Shown here: positions 44,528 to 53,161 of the stretch, in pieces
Layout: every line of letters starts with the position of its first letter
Numbering within the stretch: the first letter of the stretch is position 1
Assembly (NCBI GenBank): GCA_963819685.1
Contig: CAWFXI010000007.1
Location: 62,001 to 126,000, forward strand
DNA: 64,000 nt
Reading direction: 5' to 3'
Source: CAIUGU01 sp963819685
GTDB lineage: Bacteria > Pseudomonadota > Gammaproteobacteria > Steroidobacterales > Steroidobacteraceae
The notes under the pieces: model-generated
Seen by the model: the letters and a program-made list of their open reading frames with translations, nothing else
Told to the model about the DNA's origin: nothing
Databases searched by the model: none
Translations under genes and position numbers: made by a program

Positions 44528-45706
44528 ATGCCGCGAACACAGACACCCCAGTGCGATGCACCAAGGATAGCCGGTCGAAGGAGTCGCGGCTTCTGGACAA
44601 GTGCTCTCGTCTTGCTGGTGGTGTCGTCTTCCTGGTCGGCGGTCCCGGCAACGGGCGACGCAGTTCCCGCGCTCAAACCCAAGGCCAAGCTCGTCATCCT
44701 CGGGACCGACATACCTGAAGGACGTACGCGCCGCCTGACGTGGACCAGTGGCACCCCTCTCGATGGCTTTGTCGTCCCCGTGCCTGTCGTCGTGGTGAAC
44801 GGCAAGGGACCGGGACCGGTGATCTGCATGACCGGCGCGATTCATGGCGATGAACTGAACGGCATCGAAGTGGCGCGTCGCGTGGTTGCGAACCTCGATG
44901 TCGACGAACTCGGCGGTGCCGTCATCGCCGTCCCCATCGTGAATCTGCAGGGCTTCTACCGGGGTACCCGCTACATGCCGGACCGGCGCGACCTCAATCG
45001 CAGCTTTCCGGGCAATGCAAAAGGCAGCGCCACCATGCGCACGGCGTACTCGTTCTTCACTGAGATCATCCGGCACTGCTCGGCAGTCATCGACCTGCAC
45101 ACGGGTTCGCTGGACCGAACGAATCTTCCGCAGATCCGCGCCGACATGCGCCGTCCCGCCGTGGCGCAACTCACCCAGGCCCTGGGCTCAACCGTAGTGC
45201 TGCACACGCCGGGTGAGCCGGGATCGCTCCGCCAGGCGGCGGGTAATATCGGCATTCCCGTCGTGACGTTCGAGATGGGAGAGCCAATGCGGGTGCAGAC
45301 GGAATCCGTCGAGCACGGCGTCAAGGCCATTGAGACGCTGCTGTATTCGCTGGGCATGACTCGCCAGCGTCGCTTCTGGGGCGATCCCGAATCGATCTAC
45401 TATGCTTCCAGGTGGGTCCGCGTGGATCATGGGGGACTGCTCTTTTCGGAAGTGGGCCTGGGCGAACGCGTCAGCGAAGGCGAACTGCTCGGAACGGTCA
45501 GCGATCCCATCTCGAACGAACAGTTCAGAATCTATGCTCCGGTAAAGGGGCGCGTCCTCGGCATGGCATTGAACCAGGTAGTGCTGCCAGGCTTCGCCGC
45601 GTATCGTCTCGGCATCGAAGGCGCGAAATCGCCTGTTGCTGCCGGCAGTGCCCCGGGCGAGTCGAACGAAGAATCCGCGGATGATGAAGAGTCAAGGCCT
45701 GACTGA
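44528..45706 (+). CDS. Succinylglutamate desuccinylase/aspartoacylase-family (M14-like) metallohydrolase
   Basis: 392 residues. A basic start and a hydrophobic stretch ALVLLVVSSSWSAVPATG suggest export. The catalytic domain has CMTGAIHGDELNGIEVAR (Zn ligands His and Glu), RDLNRSFPG and IDLHTGS (third ligand) and a late FEMGE (general base). The following beta domain is RVDHGGLLFSEVGLGERVSEG. These proteins remove acyl groups from amino acids or peptides. ATG 44528 is the only long-frame start; no Shine-Dalgarno. The tail is acidic and variable. The DUF6524 gene follows by 31 bp. Confidence 0.88.
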   Translation: MPRTQTPQCDAPRIAGRRSRGFWTSALVLLVVSSSWSAVPATGDAVPALKPKAKLVILGTDIPEGRTRRLTWTSGTPLDGFVVPVPVVVVNGKGPGPVICMTGAIHGDELNGIEVARRVVANLDVDELGGAVIAVPIVNLQGFYRGTRYMPDRRDLNRSFPGNAKGSATMRTAYSFFTEIIRHCSAVIDLHTGSLDRTNLPQIRADMRRPAVAQLTQALGSTVVLHTPGEPGSLRQAAGNIGIPVVTFEMGEPMRVQTESVEHGVKAIETLLYSLGMTRQRRFWGDPESIYYASRWVRVDHGGLLFSEVGLGERVSEGELLGTVSDPISNEQFRIYAPVKGRVLGMALNQVVLPGFAAYRLGIEGAKSPVAAGSAPGESNEESADDEESRPD

Positions 45707-45737
45707 TCCGATCTCAACAATAAAGCGGGAACTGTTC

Positions 45738-46154
45738 ATGGAAAAATTCACGATCACCGGCTTTCTGCTGCGCTTGCTGCTCGCGCTTGTTCTCGTGTTG
45801 CTCACCTACAATCCGAGCGGCTATTCGTATGTGCACTGGGTGCTGATCGGGCTTCCCAAGGTCACGCCAGTGGTCGTTGTCTGCGGACTGCTGCTGCTGA
45901 TCGGCTGGATTGTATTCATCGGTGCAACCATGCGGTCGATAGGCAGTACCGGAGTCCTGCTGGCTGCAGCGGTGTTTGCGGCGCTGCTGTGGCTGCTGGT
46001 GGCCCAGGGCTGGCTGGCGCTGAGCAGCATGCGCGCCATCATGTGGATTGCTCTTTTTGCGATCTCCGTCATCCTGGCCGTCGGCATGTCCTGGTCCCAC
46101 ATCACTCGCCGTCTGACTGGTCAGACGGATGTGGATGAGGTCGATAACCGCTGA
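45738..46154 (+). CDS. DUF6524 four-span membrane protein
   Basis: 138 residues with four hydrophobic helices at about 6-24, 34-58, 66-88 and 97-116. It starts MEKFTITGFLLRLLLALVLV and includes YNPSGYSYVHW, features I associate with the DUF6524 family, of unknown function. ATG 45738 is preceded by GGGA; the frame is open to 45636, but those residues overlap the previous gene. Its last 53 bp overlap the convergent P-loop kinase gene. Confidence 0.78.
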   Translation: MEKFTITGFLLRLLLALVLVLLTYNPSGYSYVHWVLIGLPKVTPVVVVCGLLLLIGWIVFIGATMRSIGSTGVLLAAAVFAALLWLLVAQGWLALSSMRAIMWIALFAISVILAVGMSWSHITRRLTGQTDVDEVDNR

Positions 46155-46713
46155 CAGCATCGATCACCTTACCCAGTAATGTTGAGAGTTGCGCAGCATC
46201 GGGCTGCGAAGAATCCCATTCGAAGAGCGGGCCACTGAGCGGTAAAGGCAGGAAGCTGCCGGATTGAATCTCTGTGCGGATTTCGGCCTCGACTTCCTGA
46301 TCCGCGTGACCCGGATGTCGCAGATTCCGTGTAGCCCTGTGCGCCAGCCGCGTCATCAAGACCGCAGGCGTGGCACTGCAGAATATCTGCACGGACGGAA
46401 CCGATCGCCGGGCCAGCATCTGCGTGAAACTGCCGGAATGATCGGCCACCCGGAAGTTGCCCTCCATGATCAGCGCGTGTCCGCTCGCCAGGAGTTCATC
46501 TGCCATGCTGAACATCAACGCATAGCTGGCCACGCTCAGTCGCCTCGACCAGTCGCGGTCGCGAATCCCGAGCGTTGCAAACAGCGTCTCTTTCAGGAGA
46601 TCTTTCGCGAGCAGCGGCCAGCCAGTGCGCTTCCGAAGCTCGGACGCCAGGGTGGACTTACCGGTACACGGCAACCCGGTCACGACGATTACAGCGGCGG
46701 ATTTTGCAGACAT
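46102..46713 (-). CDS. P-loop AAA-type kinase-like protein
   Basis: 203 residues. Walker A is VVTGLPCTGKSTLASEL, followed by PLLAKDLLKETLFATLG and the acidic strand in ALIMEGNFRV, then LTRLAHRATRNLRHPGH (LID-like arginines). This is the architecture of small ATP-dependent phosphotransferases of the gluconate-kinase/chloramphenicol-phosphotransferase group, often annotated as AAA ATPases. Substrate unknown. The last 53 bp overlap the 3' end of the DUF6524 gene on the other strand. The start is 12 bp from the divergent Nudix gene. Confidence 0.85.
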   Translation of the reverse strand: MSAKSAAVIVVTGLPCTGKSTLASELRKRTGWPLLAKDLLKETLFATLGIRDRDWSRRLSVASYALMFSMADELLASGHALIMEGNFRVADHSGSFTQMLARRSVPSVQIFCSATPAVLMTRLAHRATRNLRHPGHADQEVEAEIRTEIQSGSFLPLPLSGPLFEWDSSQPDAAQLSTLLGKVIDAVSGYRPHPHPSDQSDGE

Positions 46714-46725
46714 GGGAAAATTGTA

Positions 46726-47253
46726 ATGACGATTGAGTCAGCGCAGACGATGTTCCACGGGCGGATTCTGGAAGTGAATATCGAACGGGTACGACTGCCA
46801 AATGGCCGCAGCGCTGACCTCGAAATCGCACATCATCCGGGTGGCGCTGCCATTGTGGCGGTGGATAACCGCCAGCGTGTCTGCCTCCTGTATCAGTACC
46901 GGCATGCGGCACAGGGCTGGCTGTGGGAACTGCCTGCCGGCAAGATCGACAATCGGGAACCCCCGATCGAAACCGCACGTCGCGAGCTGGCCGAGGAAGC
47001 AGGCATGACGGCGATGCGCTGGAAGGCCCTCGGGAAGACGTTCAGTTCTCCGGGAGTTTTCACCGAAGTCGTGCACCTGTACCTCGCGAGTCACTTGAGC
47101 GCGATCACTGCTGCCCCCGAAGAGCATGAGGTTTTTGAGGTGGCCTGGATTCCCTGCAAGGATGCAATGGCCATGGCCGAAGGGGGCCAGATCGAGGACG
47201 GCAAGACGATCGCTGGACTGCTCAGGGCAAAGCGCTATCTGAACACTGGTTGA
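46726..47253 (+). CDS. Nudix hydrolase (ADP-ribose pyrophosphatase-like)
   Basis: 175 residues. The Nudix box is present as GKIDNREPPIETARRELAEEAG (G-x5-E-x7-R-E-L-x-E-E-x-G). GWLWELPAGKID preceding it and the long C-terminal segment fit the NudF/ADP-ribose pyrophosphatase subgroup: cytoplasmic, dimeric, hydrolysing nucleoside diphosphate sugars. ATG 46726 is chosen because it gives the usual start MTIESAQTMFHGRIL; the open frame upstream overlaps the divergent kinase gene. Confidence 0.9.
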   Translation: MTIESAQTMFHGRILEVNIERVRLPNGRSADLEIAHHPGGAAIVAVDNRQRVCLLYQYRHAAQGWLWELPAGKIDNREPPIETARRELAEEAGMTAMRWKALGKTFSSPGVFTEVVHLYLASHLSAITAAPEEHEVFEVAWIPCKDAMAMAEGGQIEDGKTIAGLLRAKRYLNTG

Positions 47254-47801
47254 GAAACACACGTCATTACTAACGCGATCAACAGGTTATGGACTGCCGG
47301 ACATTCGCCGGCGAGCGCGCCACGTGACAGAACGCACAACTCAGTAAGGCCATTGCACTTTTTTGTGGCAGATCTGGTCTCCTGCATGGAGCGGATGGGT
47401 TGCGAACGGGGAAACAGTGGTCGATACGGTTGAAATTCCACTCCTGGACGAGCGGCAGCTCGCAGGGCGAAGTTCCGGGAACGGAGGCAAGGTTGCCTTC
47501 GACGACCGTGGGAACGCCGTGTGGCAATACGCCCCGCACACCGAGTCTGACCTGGGAAGCGACTTGCTGCCCACGAACTCGCTGGAGCACCCAGGCCTCG
47601 CGATTAGTTGACGACGACCCTGCTGCTCAGTCACCTGCATTCAGAACAAACACCAAAGGTCTCCGGGTCGGTTACAACCCGTACGACAGCGGTCAGCTGT
47701 CAGGCAAGGCAGTACGCAGGCCCCGCGACATGCGGGAGCTGTCCAGGTGGATCGAACTGCGCAGGAAGCTGGCTGCTACCGACCAGTAGTACGCAATCGG
47801 T
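47254..47801. other. Decayed stretch with fragments on both strands
   Basis: No intact gene is supported. On the minus strand 47590-47279 and 47640-47341 are overlapping frames with heme-like motifs (CAFCH and CGAYCH). Neither has a clean start or ribosome site, so they may be remains of a c-type cytochrome. On the plus strand the last 40 codons before the TAG at 47787-47789 read YNPYDSGQLSGKAVRRPRDM then RELSRWIELRRKL. This looks like the end of a real small protein, but no in-frame start codon exists nearby. The fragment ends 12 bp from the stop of the convergent unknown gene. I would treat the stretch as broken genes. Confidence 0.45.
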
Positions 47802-48473
47802 TCAGGCAAAACTGACCTGCCTGATTTTCTCGCAGTGGCCCGAACGGTAGAAGCGCCTGAGCGCCGCGAGCCACGCTTCGATTCGCACCCGCCGCTTGCG
47901 CAGGAATCGCTCGTCCAGAAAGCGGCAGAATCGGGCTGCGTGACGATTTGCGAGCTGGTAACGCTCAAGGCTCTCGCGATCAAGGCCCGGCGCAAAACTG
48001 ACCCGCTCAAACAGATCCTGATGCAGCGTGCGCGGAAACTGCCCACCCGTCTGAGCCGTGAGCAGCAACAGTGCGCCGACGTACTTGTCCACTTCCGCCT
48101 GCATTTCCAGTTCCAGCAGCGACACGGGACGACCTCGCGCGCAGCGCCACGCAACATAGTGAAAATGGCTGACACCTTCGAAGGCCGTGCAGTAATCGGC
48201 GAGATTCCCGGACTTGAGCGACGCGAACGGACTTTGTCGGTCAAGTCGCTCGAGTACGTTCCCGTCGATATAGAGGGCGATCTGCAAGTCTGTGTCAGCC
48301 CCCTGATCAGGCTCGACCAGAATCAGCTGCTCGTCCGTCAGAATCCTGCCGTGTGTGCCGGGAAGATCGCGGCGAGTAGTGACCAGAAAATCCCGTACAT
48401 CGTGCTCGACAGGAGCGTCGTACAGACGCACGAGCAGCTGCTGCATTTGCCCGAGAATCGTTGCAGCCGGCAT
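47802..48473 (-). CDS. Conserved hypothetical protein, coupled pair member B
   Basis: 223 residues with no membrane span or signal. Middle segments are DLQIALYIDGNVLERLDRQ, DYCTAFEGVSHFHYVAWRC and LLELEMQAEVDKYVGALLLL; the C-terminal third is basic and helical. No catalytic motif is recognised. The ATG is 2 bp after the stop of the upstream unknown gene (48476-49111), so the two products are likely made together and perhaps form a complex. Confidence 0.75.
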   Translation of the reverse strand: MPAATILGQMQQLLVRLYDAPVEHDVRDFLVTTRRDLPGTHGRILTDEQLILVEPDQGADTDLQIALYIDGNVLERLDRQSPFASLKSGNLADYCTAFEGVSHFHYVAWRCARGRPVSLLELEMQAEVDKYVGALLLLTAQTGGQFPRTLHQDLFERVSFAPGLDRESLERYQLANRHAARFCRFLDERFLRKRRVRIEAWLAALRRFYRSGHCEKIRQVSFA

Positions 48474-48475
48474 AC

Positions 48476-49111
48476 CTAGTTCCGGAAGCCGCCAGCCGGG
48501 ACGGGTGTCGGGGCAATGCCCAGCCGCTGCAGCAGATTCCGGGCTCGCGGACTGCCGGTCTTCAGCCAGACCTCGTACAACCGCAGGATGTCCCTGTCCG
48601 TGTGGGTATGCGCCATCTCGGCAACATCATTGAGCACATCGACGAGTCGATGGAACTTGCGCGCAAGTTCGTCAAATATTGTCGCCAGGGCCCTGGCGCG
48701 CACCGGCCCGCTGGTGGTGACGGCGAGCGTTCCATACGCCCGCCCCCCCATTGCAATGTGATAATCGACGTCCACGAGCTTGCGGGCAAAGCTCTGGGAA
48801 AAGAAACCGGCTACAAAGAGCGACACGTCGCCAAGCCGCCTCAAGGCGTGCTCCCGCTGGCCTTGTGTGGGCGCTTCCAGTGCATCGCCCAGCATGTGTG
48901 CAAGTGGCCTGAGCTTTACACCGTCAACGGTTGTGTCAAAGAATTCGTCGGCCCGGGCAAAAGTCGTCAATACATTGACGACGTAGTGTTCGGTGTGGGG
49001 ATCGATCGTCAGATGCTGCTCATCCAGCGCCGTCTGCACGGAATCATGAAAGAATTCGCGCAGGTTCATCACTTCGATTCGTGAACCCGAATGGCCTTCT
49101 GTCTGGTCCAT
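48476..49111 (-). CDS. Conserved hypothetical protein, coupled pair member A
   Basis: 211 residues. After a short polar start the body reads NLREFFHDSVQTALDEQHLT, HTEHYVVNVLTTFARADEFF and LRRLGDVSLFVAGFFSQSFA, mainly helical, with an Arg-rich centre (GPVRARALATIFDELARKFH). No transmembrane helices or known motif. I choose the frame start 49111; an ATG at residue 15 (MNLREFF, 49069) is an alternative. It is the first gene of the pair and lies 214 bp from the RRM gene stop. Confidence 0.75.
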   Translation of the reverse strand: MDQTEGHSGSRIEVMNLREFFHDSVQTALDEQHLTIDPHTEHYVVNVLTTFARADEFFDTTVDGVKLRPLAHMLGDALEAPTQGQREHALRRLGDVSLFVAGFFSQSFARKLVDVDYHIAMGGRAYGTLAVTTSGPVRARALATIFDELARKFHRLVDVLNDVAEMAHTHTDRDILRLYEVWLKTGSPRARNLLQRLGIAPTPVPAGGFRN

Positions 49112-49259
49112 CGCTGTTGCCCTCGCCTGTCAATCGGACGTGGTCGAACCTACGTACGAAGATATGCAATAAGAGCGCCAGTTCCGTGAGCTCCGTCGCG
49201 AAGCAGAACTTCAGGTGGCGAATCGATCTGCTGGCAGCCGCTTGCGCTTGCTGCTGACA

Positions 49260-49293
49260 AAGAAAAACCCCGCGGCGCTTGCGCTCCGCGGGG
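49260..49293 (-). terminator. Rho-independent terminator of the second RRM gene
   Basis: CCCCGCGG (49268-49271 to 49275) and CCGCGGGG (49286-49293) form an 8-bp GC stem with a structured 10-nt loop. On the minus strand it is followed by TTTTTCTTT. It lies 33 bp downstream of the RRM stop at 49326. Confidence 0.88.
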
Positions 49294-49325
49294 TTCTTCA
49301 CGAACGAACGTGTGAGGCTGCTGTA

Positions 49326-49655
49326 TTACCAGCGGCCACCACCACCGCCGCCACCGCCACCACCGCCGCCACCGCCAGAACGGGGACCGCGGCCACCACC
49401 GCCGCCACCGCCGGTCCGCTCCTGCGCTTCATTGACGCGGAGAGGGCGACCGCCCATGTCCTTGCCATTGAGGGCCTGAATGGCGCGCGCTGCATCAGCG
49501 CGGGGCATTTCCACGAAGCCGAAGCCGCGCGGACGGCCTGTGTCGCGGTCATTGATCAAGGCAACCGAATCAACCGTGCCGTGCGCCTCGAACAGCGTGC
49601 GCACTTCAGCATCGTTCGCCGAGAATGGCAGATTACCAACGTAGATTTTAGTCAT
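49326..49655 (-). CDS. RRM-domain RNA-binding protein with glycine-rich tail (second copy)
   Basis: 109 residues. RNP2 IYVGNLPF at 4-11 and RNP1 RGFGFVEM near 43-50 make one RRM, followed by a tail of about 30 residues that is mostly glycine with Arg, Ser and a final RW. It shares most of the RRM, including MGGRPLRVNEA, with the protein at 44180-44455. Glycine-rich RRM proteins bind RNA and are commonly cold- or stress-induced. ATG 49655 (MTKIYVGNLPF). It has a long leader (49656-50020) and a dedicated terminator, and so probably its own transcript. Confidence 0.93.
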   Translation of the reverse strand: MTKIYVGNLPFSANDAEVRTLFEAHGTVDSVALINDRDTGRPRGFGFVEMPRADAARAIQALNGKDMGGRPLRVNEAQERTGGGGGGGRGPRSGGGGGGGGGGGGGGRW

Positions 49656-50020
49656 GACAATTCAATCTCTCTGAAAAAGCCTCGAGTTCGATTCCCCCAG
49701 CGGGACAACAACAGCGAGGCCTGGTTCACAATCGGGCTCCGCCCGTGGAACGACCGTTTCTTCTGCAAGACTCGCGGCGTTCCTGGTGCAGGTCCCAGGC
49801 CTACGTTCGCGGTCTCGTCGGATTTTTCAGGAGTTGGCCCAAGACTTTGGGTCTTTCGACCCGGCTGGCCAGACCAGAGAAACAACGGCAAAGGCAACGA
49901 ACGGCCCGGAGATTACGCCAAAGAAATTGCCAAAGCAATTCAGCGACTGCGGCGTTTTACCGCCAGAACGCGGGGAAAAGGCCCTATTCTTGCCAACCGA
50001 TCGCCGCCGCGGACCCACGC
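49656..50020 (-). promoter_or_regulatory. Long possible 5' leader of the Gly-rich RRM gene
   Basis: No gene is supported here. On the minus strand a perfect CGGGC/GCCCG hairpin (49733-49745), a CCTGG/CCAGG hairpin further upstream near 49782-49800 and purine-rich stretches precede the RRM ATG. Long structured leaders are common for cold-induced RNA-binding proteins, so thermoregulated translation is possible. The ribosome site AGAGAG is weak. Confidence 0.35.
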
Positions 50021-51211
50021 TCAGAGTTGCCGCACCGCCGCAAGACCGCGCTCAATGTCGGCTTTGAGATCCAGTGGATCTTCGAGGCCGACCGAGATCC
50101 TGAGCAACCCTTCTGTAATACCGGCGCGCTCCCGCTCTGCCGGCGTGATGCGCGCGTGGGTCGTCGTGGCAGGGTGCGTCAGCGTGGATTTGACATCTCC
50201 CAGATTGGCGGTAATGGAGACGAGGCGAGTAGCGTCTACAAAGCGCCAGGCTTCATCCCTGCCACCCTCTACCTCGAACGCGATAATGCCGCCGTATGCA
50301 GATTGCTGACGCGCTGCGAGGTCATGCTGGGGATGAGAGGACAATCCTGCATAGAAGACACGGCGAACAGCGGGCTGTTGCTCCAGCCAGCGCGCGAGGT
50401 CAAGCGCCGCTGCCGAATGCGCCTGCATCCGGAGCGACAGCGTTTCCAGCCCTTTAAGAAAGACCCACGCATTGAAAGGGCTCATGCTGGGTCCCGCTGT
50501 CCGCAGGAAACCAAAGACTTCCTTGCCCACCAGCTCCTTCGAACCGACCACCGCGCCGCCGACACATCTTCCCTGGCCGTCCAGATACTTGGTCGCCGAA
50601 TGAATCACGAGATCGGCACCGAGCAGCAGCGGTCGTTGCAGGGCGGGCGTACAGAAACAGTTATCGACAGCCAGCAACACCCCATGGGCATGCGCGATCT
50701 TCGCAATGGCTTCGATATCTGCGATGACCGACAATGGATTTGACGGCGTTTCAAGAAAGAACAGTCGCGTATTGGGCTTGATCGCCCGTTCCCAGGCTGT
50801 CACATCGTCTGGCCTTACATAGCTGACCTCGACGCCGAACTTCACGAAGTAGCGGTTGAACAACGTGATGATCGAGCCGAACACGCTGTCCGAACAGACG
50901 ACATGGTCGCCAGCCTTCAGCAGTGACATGCCGAGAGCCAGGATAGCGCCCATTCCTGAGGCAGTTGCCACACAGGCACCCCCCCCTTCCATCGCGGCCA
51001 GCCTTTCCTCGAAGCAGCGCACTGTCGGATTCGTGAAGCGCGAATAGATGTTACCGGTCGCGCCTTCCGCAAAGCGCGCCGCCGCTTCGGCAGCATTCCT
51101 GAATACGAAGCTTGAGGTTGTAAATATGGGTTCCGAGTGTTCACCTTCGTGGGTGCGCGTCTGTCCGGCACGGATGGCAAGGGTAGCCAGTTGCAAGTCG
51201 TCGTCTTTCAT
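50021..51211 (-). CDS. metZ: O-succinylhomoserine sulfhydrylase
   Basis: PLP enzyme making homocysteine directly from O-succinylhomoserine and sulfide in methionine synthesis. 396 residues of the Cys/Met metabolism PLP family: TLAIRAGQTRTHEGEHSEPIF, then FTTSSFVFRNAAEAA, YSRFTNPTVRCFEERLAAME, the PLP-Lys segment SATKYLDGQGRCVGG and GRDEAWRFVDATRLVSITANLGD. Full-length agreement and the FTTSSF start point to MetZ rather than MetB or MetC. ATG 51211 is used; upstream residues in the open frame are unlike the family. No Shine-Dalgarno was seen. Confidence 0.93.
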   Translation of the reverse strand: MKDDDLQLATLAIRAGQTRTHEGEHSEPIFTTSSFVFRNAAEAAARFAEGATGNIYSRFTNPTVRCFEERLAAMEGGGACVATASGMGAILALGMSLLKAGDHVVCSDSVFGSIITLFNRYFVKFGVEVSYVRPDDVTAWERAIKPNTRLFFLETPSNPLSVIADIEAIAKIAHAHGVLLAVDNCFCTPALQRPLLLGADLVIHSATKYLDGQGRCVGGAVVGSKELVGKEVFGFLRTAGPSMSPFNAWVFLKGLETLSLRMQAHSAAALDLARWLEQQPAVRRVFYAGLSSHPQHDLAARQQSAYGGIIAFEVEGGRDEAWRFVDATRLVSITANLGDVKSTLTHPATTTHARITPAERERAGITEGLLRISVGLEDPLDLKADIERGLAAVRQL

Positions 51212-51279
51212 GGGGAAAGGACTATAGCCGATGCCGCCGCAAGTGGCAGCGGCTGGCAATTCCGCGTAGCCTTTTCCGT

Positions 51280-51933
51280 ATGAAGACTGCCGCCTCTCGC
51301 GCACCGCTTACGCTGGTCACCGGGGACCGCCAGCTGTCGTCGTGGTCATTGCGTGCCTGGATCCTGCTGAAGCATCTGGGGCTTGAATTCGAGGAGGTAC
51401 GGCTGCGTCTTGATACGGAAGAATTCAGGCATCGTATAGGTGCCCACTCCCCCACGCGTCGGGTGCCTGTCCTGATCGATGGCGCACTCACAGTCTGGGA
51501 ATCGCTTGCGATCTGCGAATACGCGAACGAACTGGCGGGTGGCATTGCCTGGCCGGAGGCTCCCGAAGCACGCGCCCTTGCGCGTGCCATCAGCACCGAA
51601 ATGCATGCCGGCTTCGACGCATTAAGGCAGCAGTGGCCCATGCAGGCTGCGAGCTCGCTTCGGGTCATGCTCGATACTGCAGGACAGGTGGATCTGGACC
51701 GTATCGATATGCTGTGGCAGGAGGCGCTTGATCGCAGCAACCGGACGGGTCCTTGGCTCTTTGGACACTATTCGATTGCCGACGCCATGTACGCGCCCGT
51801 CGTACTGCGGTTCAATACCTACGGTGCAGCCCTGTCGCCGGCTTCCAGCAGCTATCTGACCACTGCCCTCGCCGATCCCTGGCTGCAGGAATGGATCGCA
51901 GATGCCGGCACTGAAGTCGGGCAGGTCACGTGA
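51280..51933 (+). CDS. Glutathione S-transferase family protein (second)
   Basis: 217 residues. The thioredoxin-like domain starts LTLVTGDRQLSSWSLRAWILL (Ser/Trp active-site region) with SPTRRVPVLIDG and ESLAICEYANEL. The helical C-domain includes GPWLFGHYSIADAMYAPVVL. The SSWSLRAW start is typical of the YfcF/maleylacetoacetate-isomerase-like cluster. Divergent from metZ with 68 bp between starts; the FIST gene follows 16 bp after the stop and may share its transcript. Confidence 0.9.
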   Translation: MKTAASRAPLTLVTGDRQLSSWSLRAWILLKHLGLEFEEVRLRLDTEEFRHRIGAHSPTRRVPVLIDGALTVWESLAICEYANELAGGIAWPEAPEARALARAISTEMHAGFDALRQQWPMQAASSLRVMLDTAGQVDLDRIDMLWQEALDRSNRTGPWLFGHYSIADAMYAPVVLRFNTYGAALSPASSSYLTTALADPWLQEWIADAGTEVGQVT

Positions 51934-51949
51934 GGCATATATCGACATC

Positions 51950-53149
51950 ATGAAATGGACCTCTGCCATCGCAACGGACGCCACGCTTGTGGAAGCCGTC
52001 CAGCAAGGCGCCGAACAGGTATTCAAGGGCCTGGGGCGACAGGAACCGGATCTGCTCATCGCCTTCGTGAGCGAAGAGCATCTGCCTGAGTTCGAAACAC
52101 TGGGTGAACTGCTCGCACGTGAGTTCGAATCGACGTTTCTGTTTGGCTGCTGTGCAGGCAGCGTGATCGGTGGCGGGCGTGAGATAGAAGATCGCCCGGG
52201 CCTGTCGCTTACGGCAGCCGTGTTGCCAAACGTGCGGCTGGCGGGAACCCATCTGGAAGCGGCTGAGGTTCCGCCGGTGTTCGCGGAGCGACGTTTCTGG
52301 GAGGAGGCCATGCATGTGACCGCGCAGGAGACGCCGGGGTTTCTACTGCTGGCAGACCCTTTCAGTTTCGAGGCCGAGGGCTTCCTCAAAGGCCTGGATC
52401 GCGCCTTTCCAGACAGCGCCAAGATCGGGGGACTGGCGAGCGGCGGGCGCCAGCCCGGTAGCACCGTCCTGTATCTCAAGGACAAGGTCTACCATTCGGG
52501 ACTGATCGCGCTGGCACTGACTGGTGATATCGAACTGCATGCGACGCTGGCGCAGGGCAGCCGGCCGGTTGGTGATCCGATGTTCATCACCAGCGCACAC
52601 GACAATCTGATCCGGGAACTCGACGGACGTGTACCAAGGGAAGTTCTGGGCGAGGTGTATGAACGCCTGCCCTCCGCGGATCGTCGGCTGTTCAGTGAAG
52701 CGGTGTACATCGGACTGGCTGCCGCCAGCAATCCCAGTGATTATCGCGCCGAGGATTTCCTGGTCCGCAGCATTCTCGGACTTGATCCGCAAAGTGGAGC
52801 CCTCTGGGTAGGGGGACGGGTCGAAAACAATGCGGTAGTGCAGCTGCACTTGCGAGATGCGGTTTCCGCTGCGCAGGATGTCGAGCGCTCGTTGCGGGCG
52901 CACCGACTCGCATCGGCCACTTCCACTCCCGCCGCAGCGCTGTTGTTTTCCTGCCTGAGTCGCGGAGCCGGCTTTTACGGACAGCCAGACCACGACAGCA
53001 ACGCGTTTCGACGAATAGTTGCCGATGTACCGCTTGGGGGCTTCTTCTGCGGTGGAGAGATCGGCCAGATCCGGGGCGCAACGCATGTACACGGGCATAC
53101 CAGCGTCTTTGGCACGCTGGGTCCACGCGCAGTAAAGCGAGAACCGTAG
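51950..53149 (+). CDS. FIST-domain sensory protein
   Basis: 399 residues. FIST_N (about 5-190) contains LLIAFVSEEHLPEFETLGEL and the FGCCAGSVIGGGREIED turn; FIST_C (about 200-390) contains LGGFFCGGEIGQIRG near its end. FIST modules are predicted small-ligand sensors, possibly for amino acids, often linked to signalling proteins. This one stands alone without an output domain. ATG 51950 is used; the open frame to 51902 overlaps the GST gene. The convergent ATP-grasp gene ends 12 bp downstream. Confidence 0.92.
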   Translation: MKWTSAIATDATLVEAVQQGAEQVFKGLGRQEPDLLIAFVSEEHLPEFETLGELLAREFESTFLFGCCAGSVIGGGREIEDRPGLSLTAAVLPNVRLAGTHLEAAEVPPVFAERRFWEEAMHVTAQETPGFLLLADPFSFEAEGFLKGLDRAFPDSAKIGGLASGGRQPGSTVLYLKDKVYHSGLIALALTGDIELHATLAQGSRPVGDPMFITSAHDNLIRELDGRVPREVLGEVYERLPSADRRLFSEAVYIGLAAASNPSDYRAEDFLVRSILGLDPQSGALWVGGRVENNAVVQLHLRDAVSAAQDVERSLRAHRLASATSTPAAALLFSCLSRGAGFYGQPDHDSNAFRRIVADVPLGGFFCGGEIGQIRGATHVHGHTSVFGTLGPRAVKREP

Positions 53150-53161
53150 TCGCTCTGGCTG

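Noticed and set aside
49330..49420. Short tandem repeats resembling a CRISPR or satellite
   Set aside because: They are glycine codons of the RRM protein's tail, with no spacers.
49680..49720. tRNA-like T-arm sequence (GTTCGATTC)
   Set aside because: No matching T-stem, acceptor stem or anticodon arm surrounds it.
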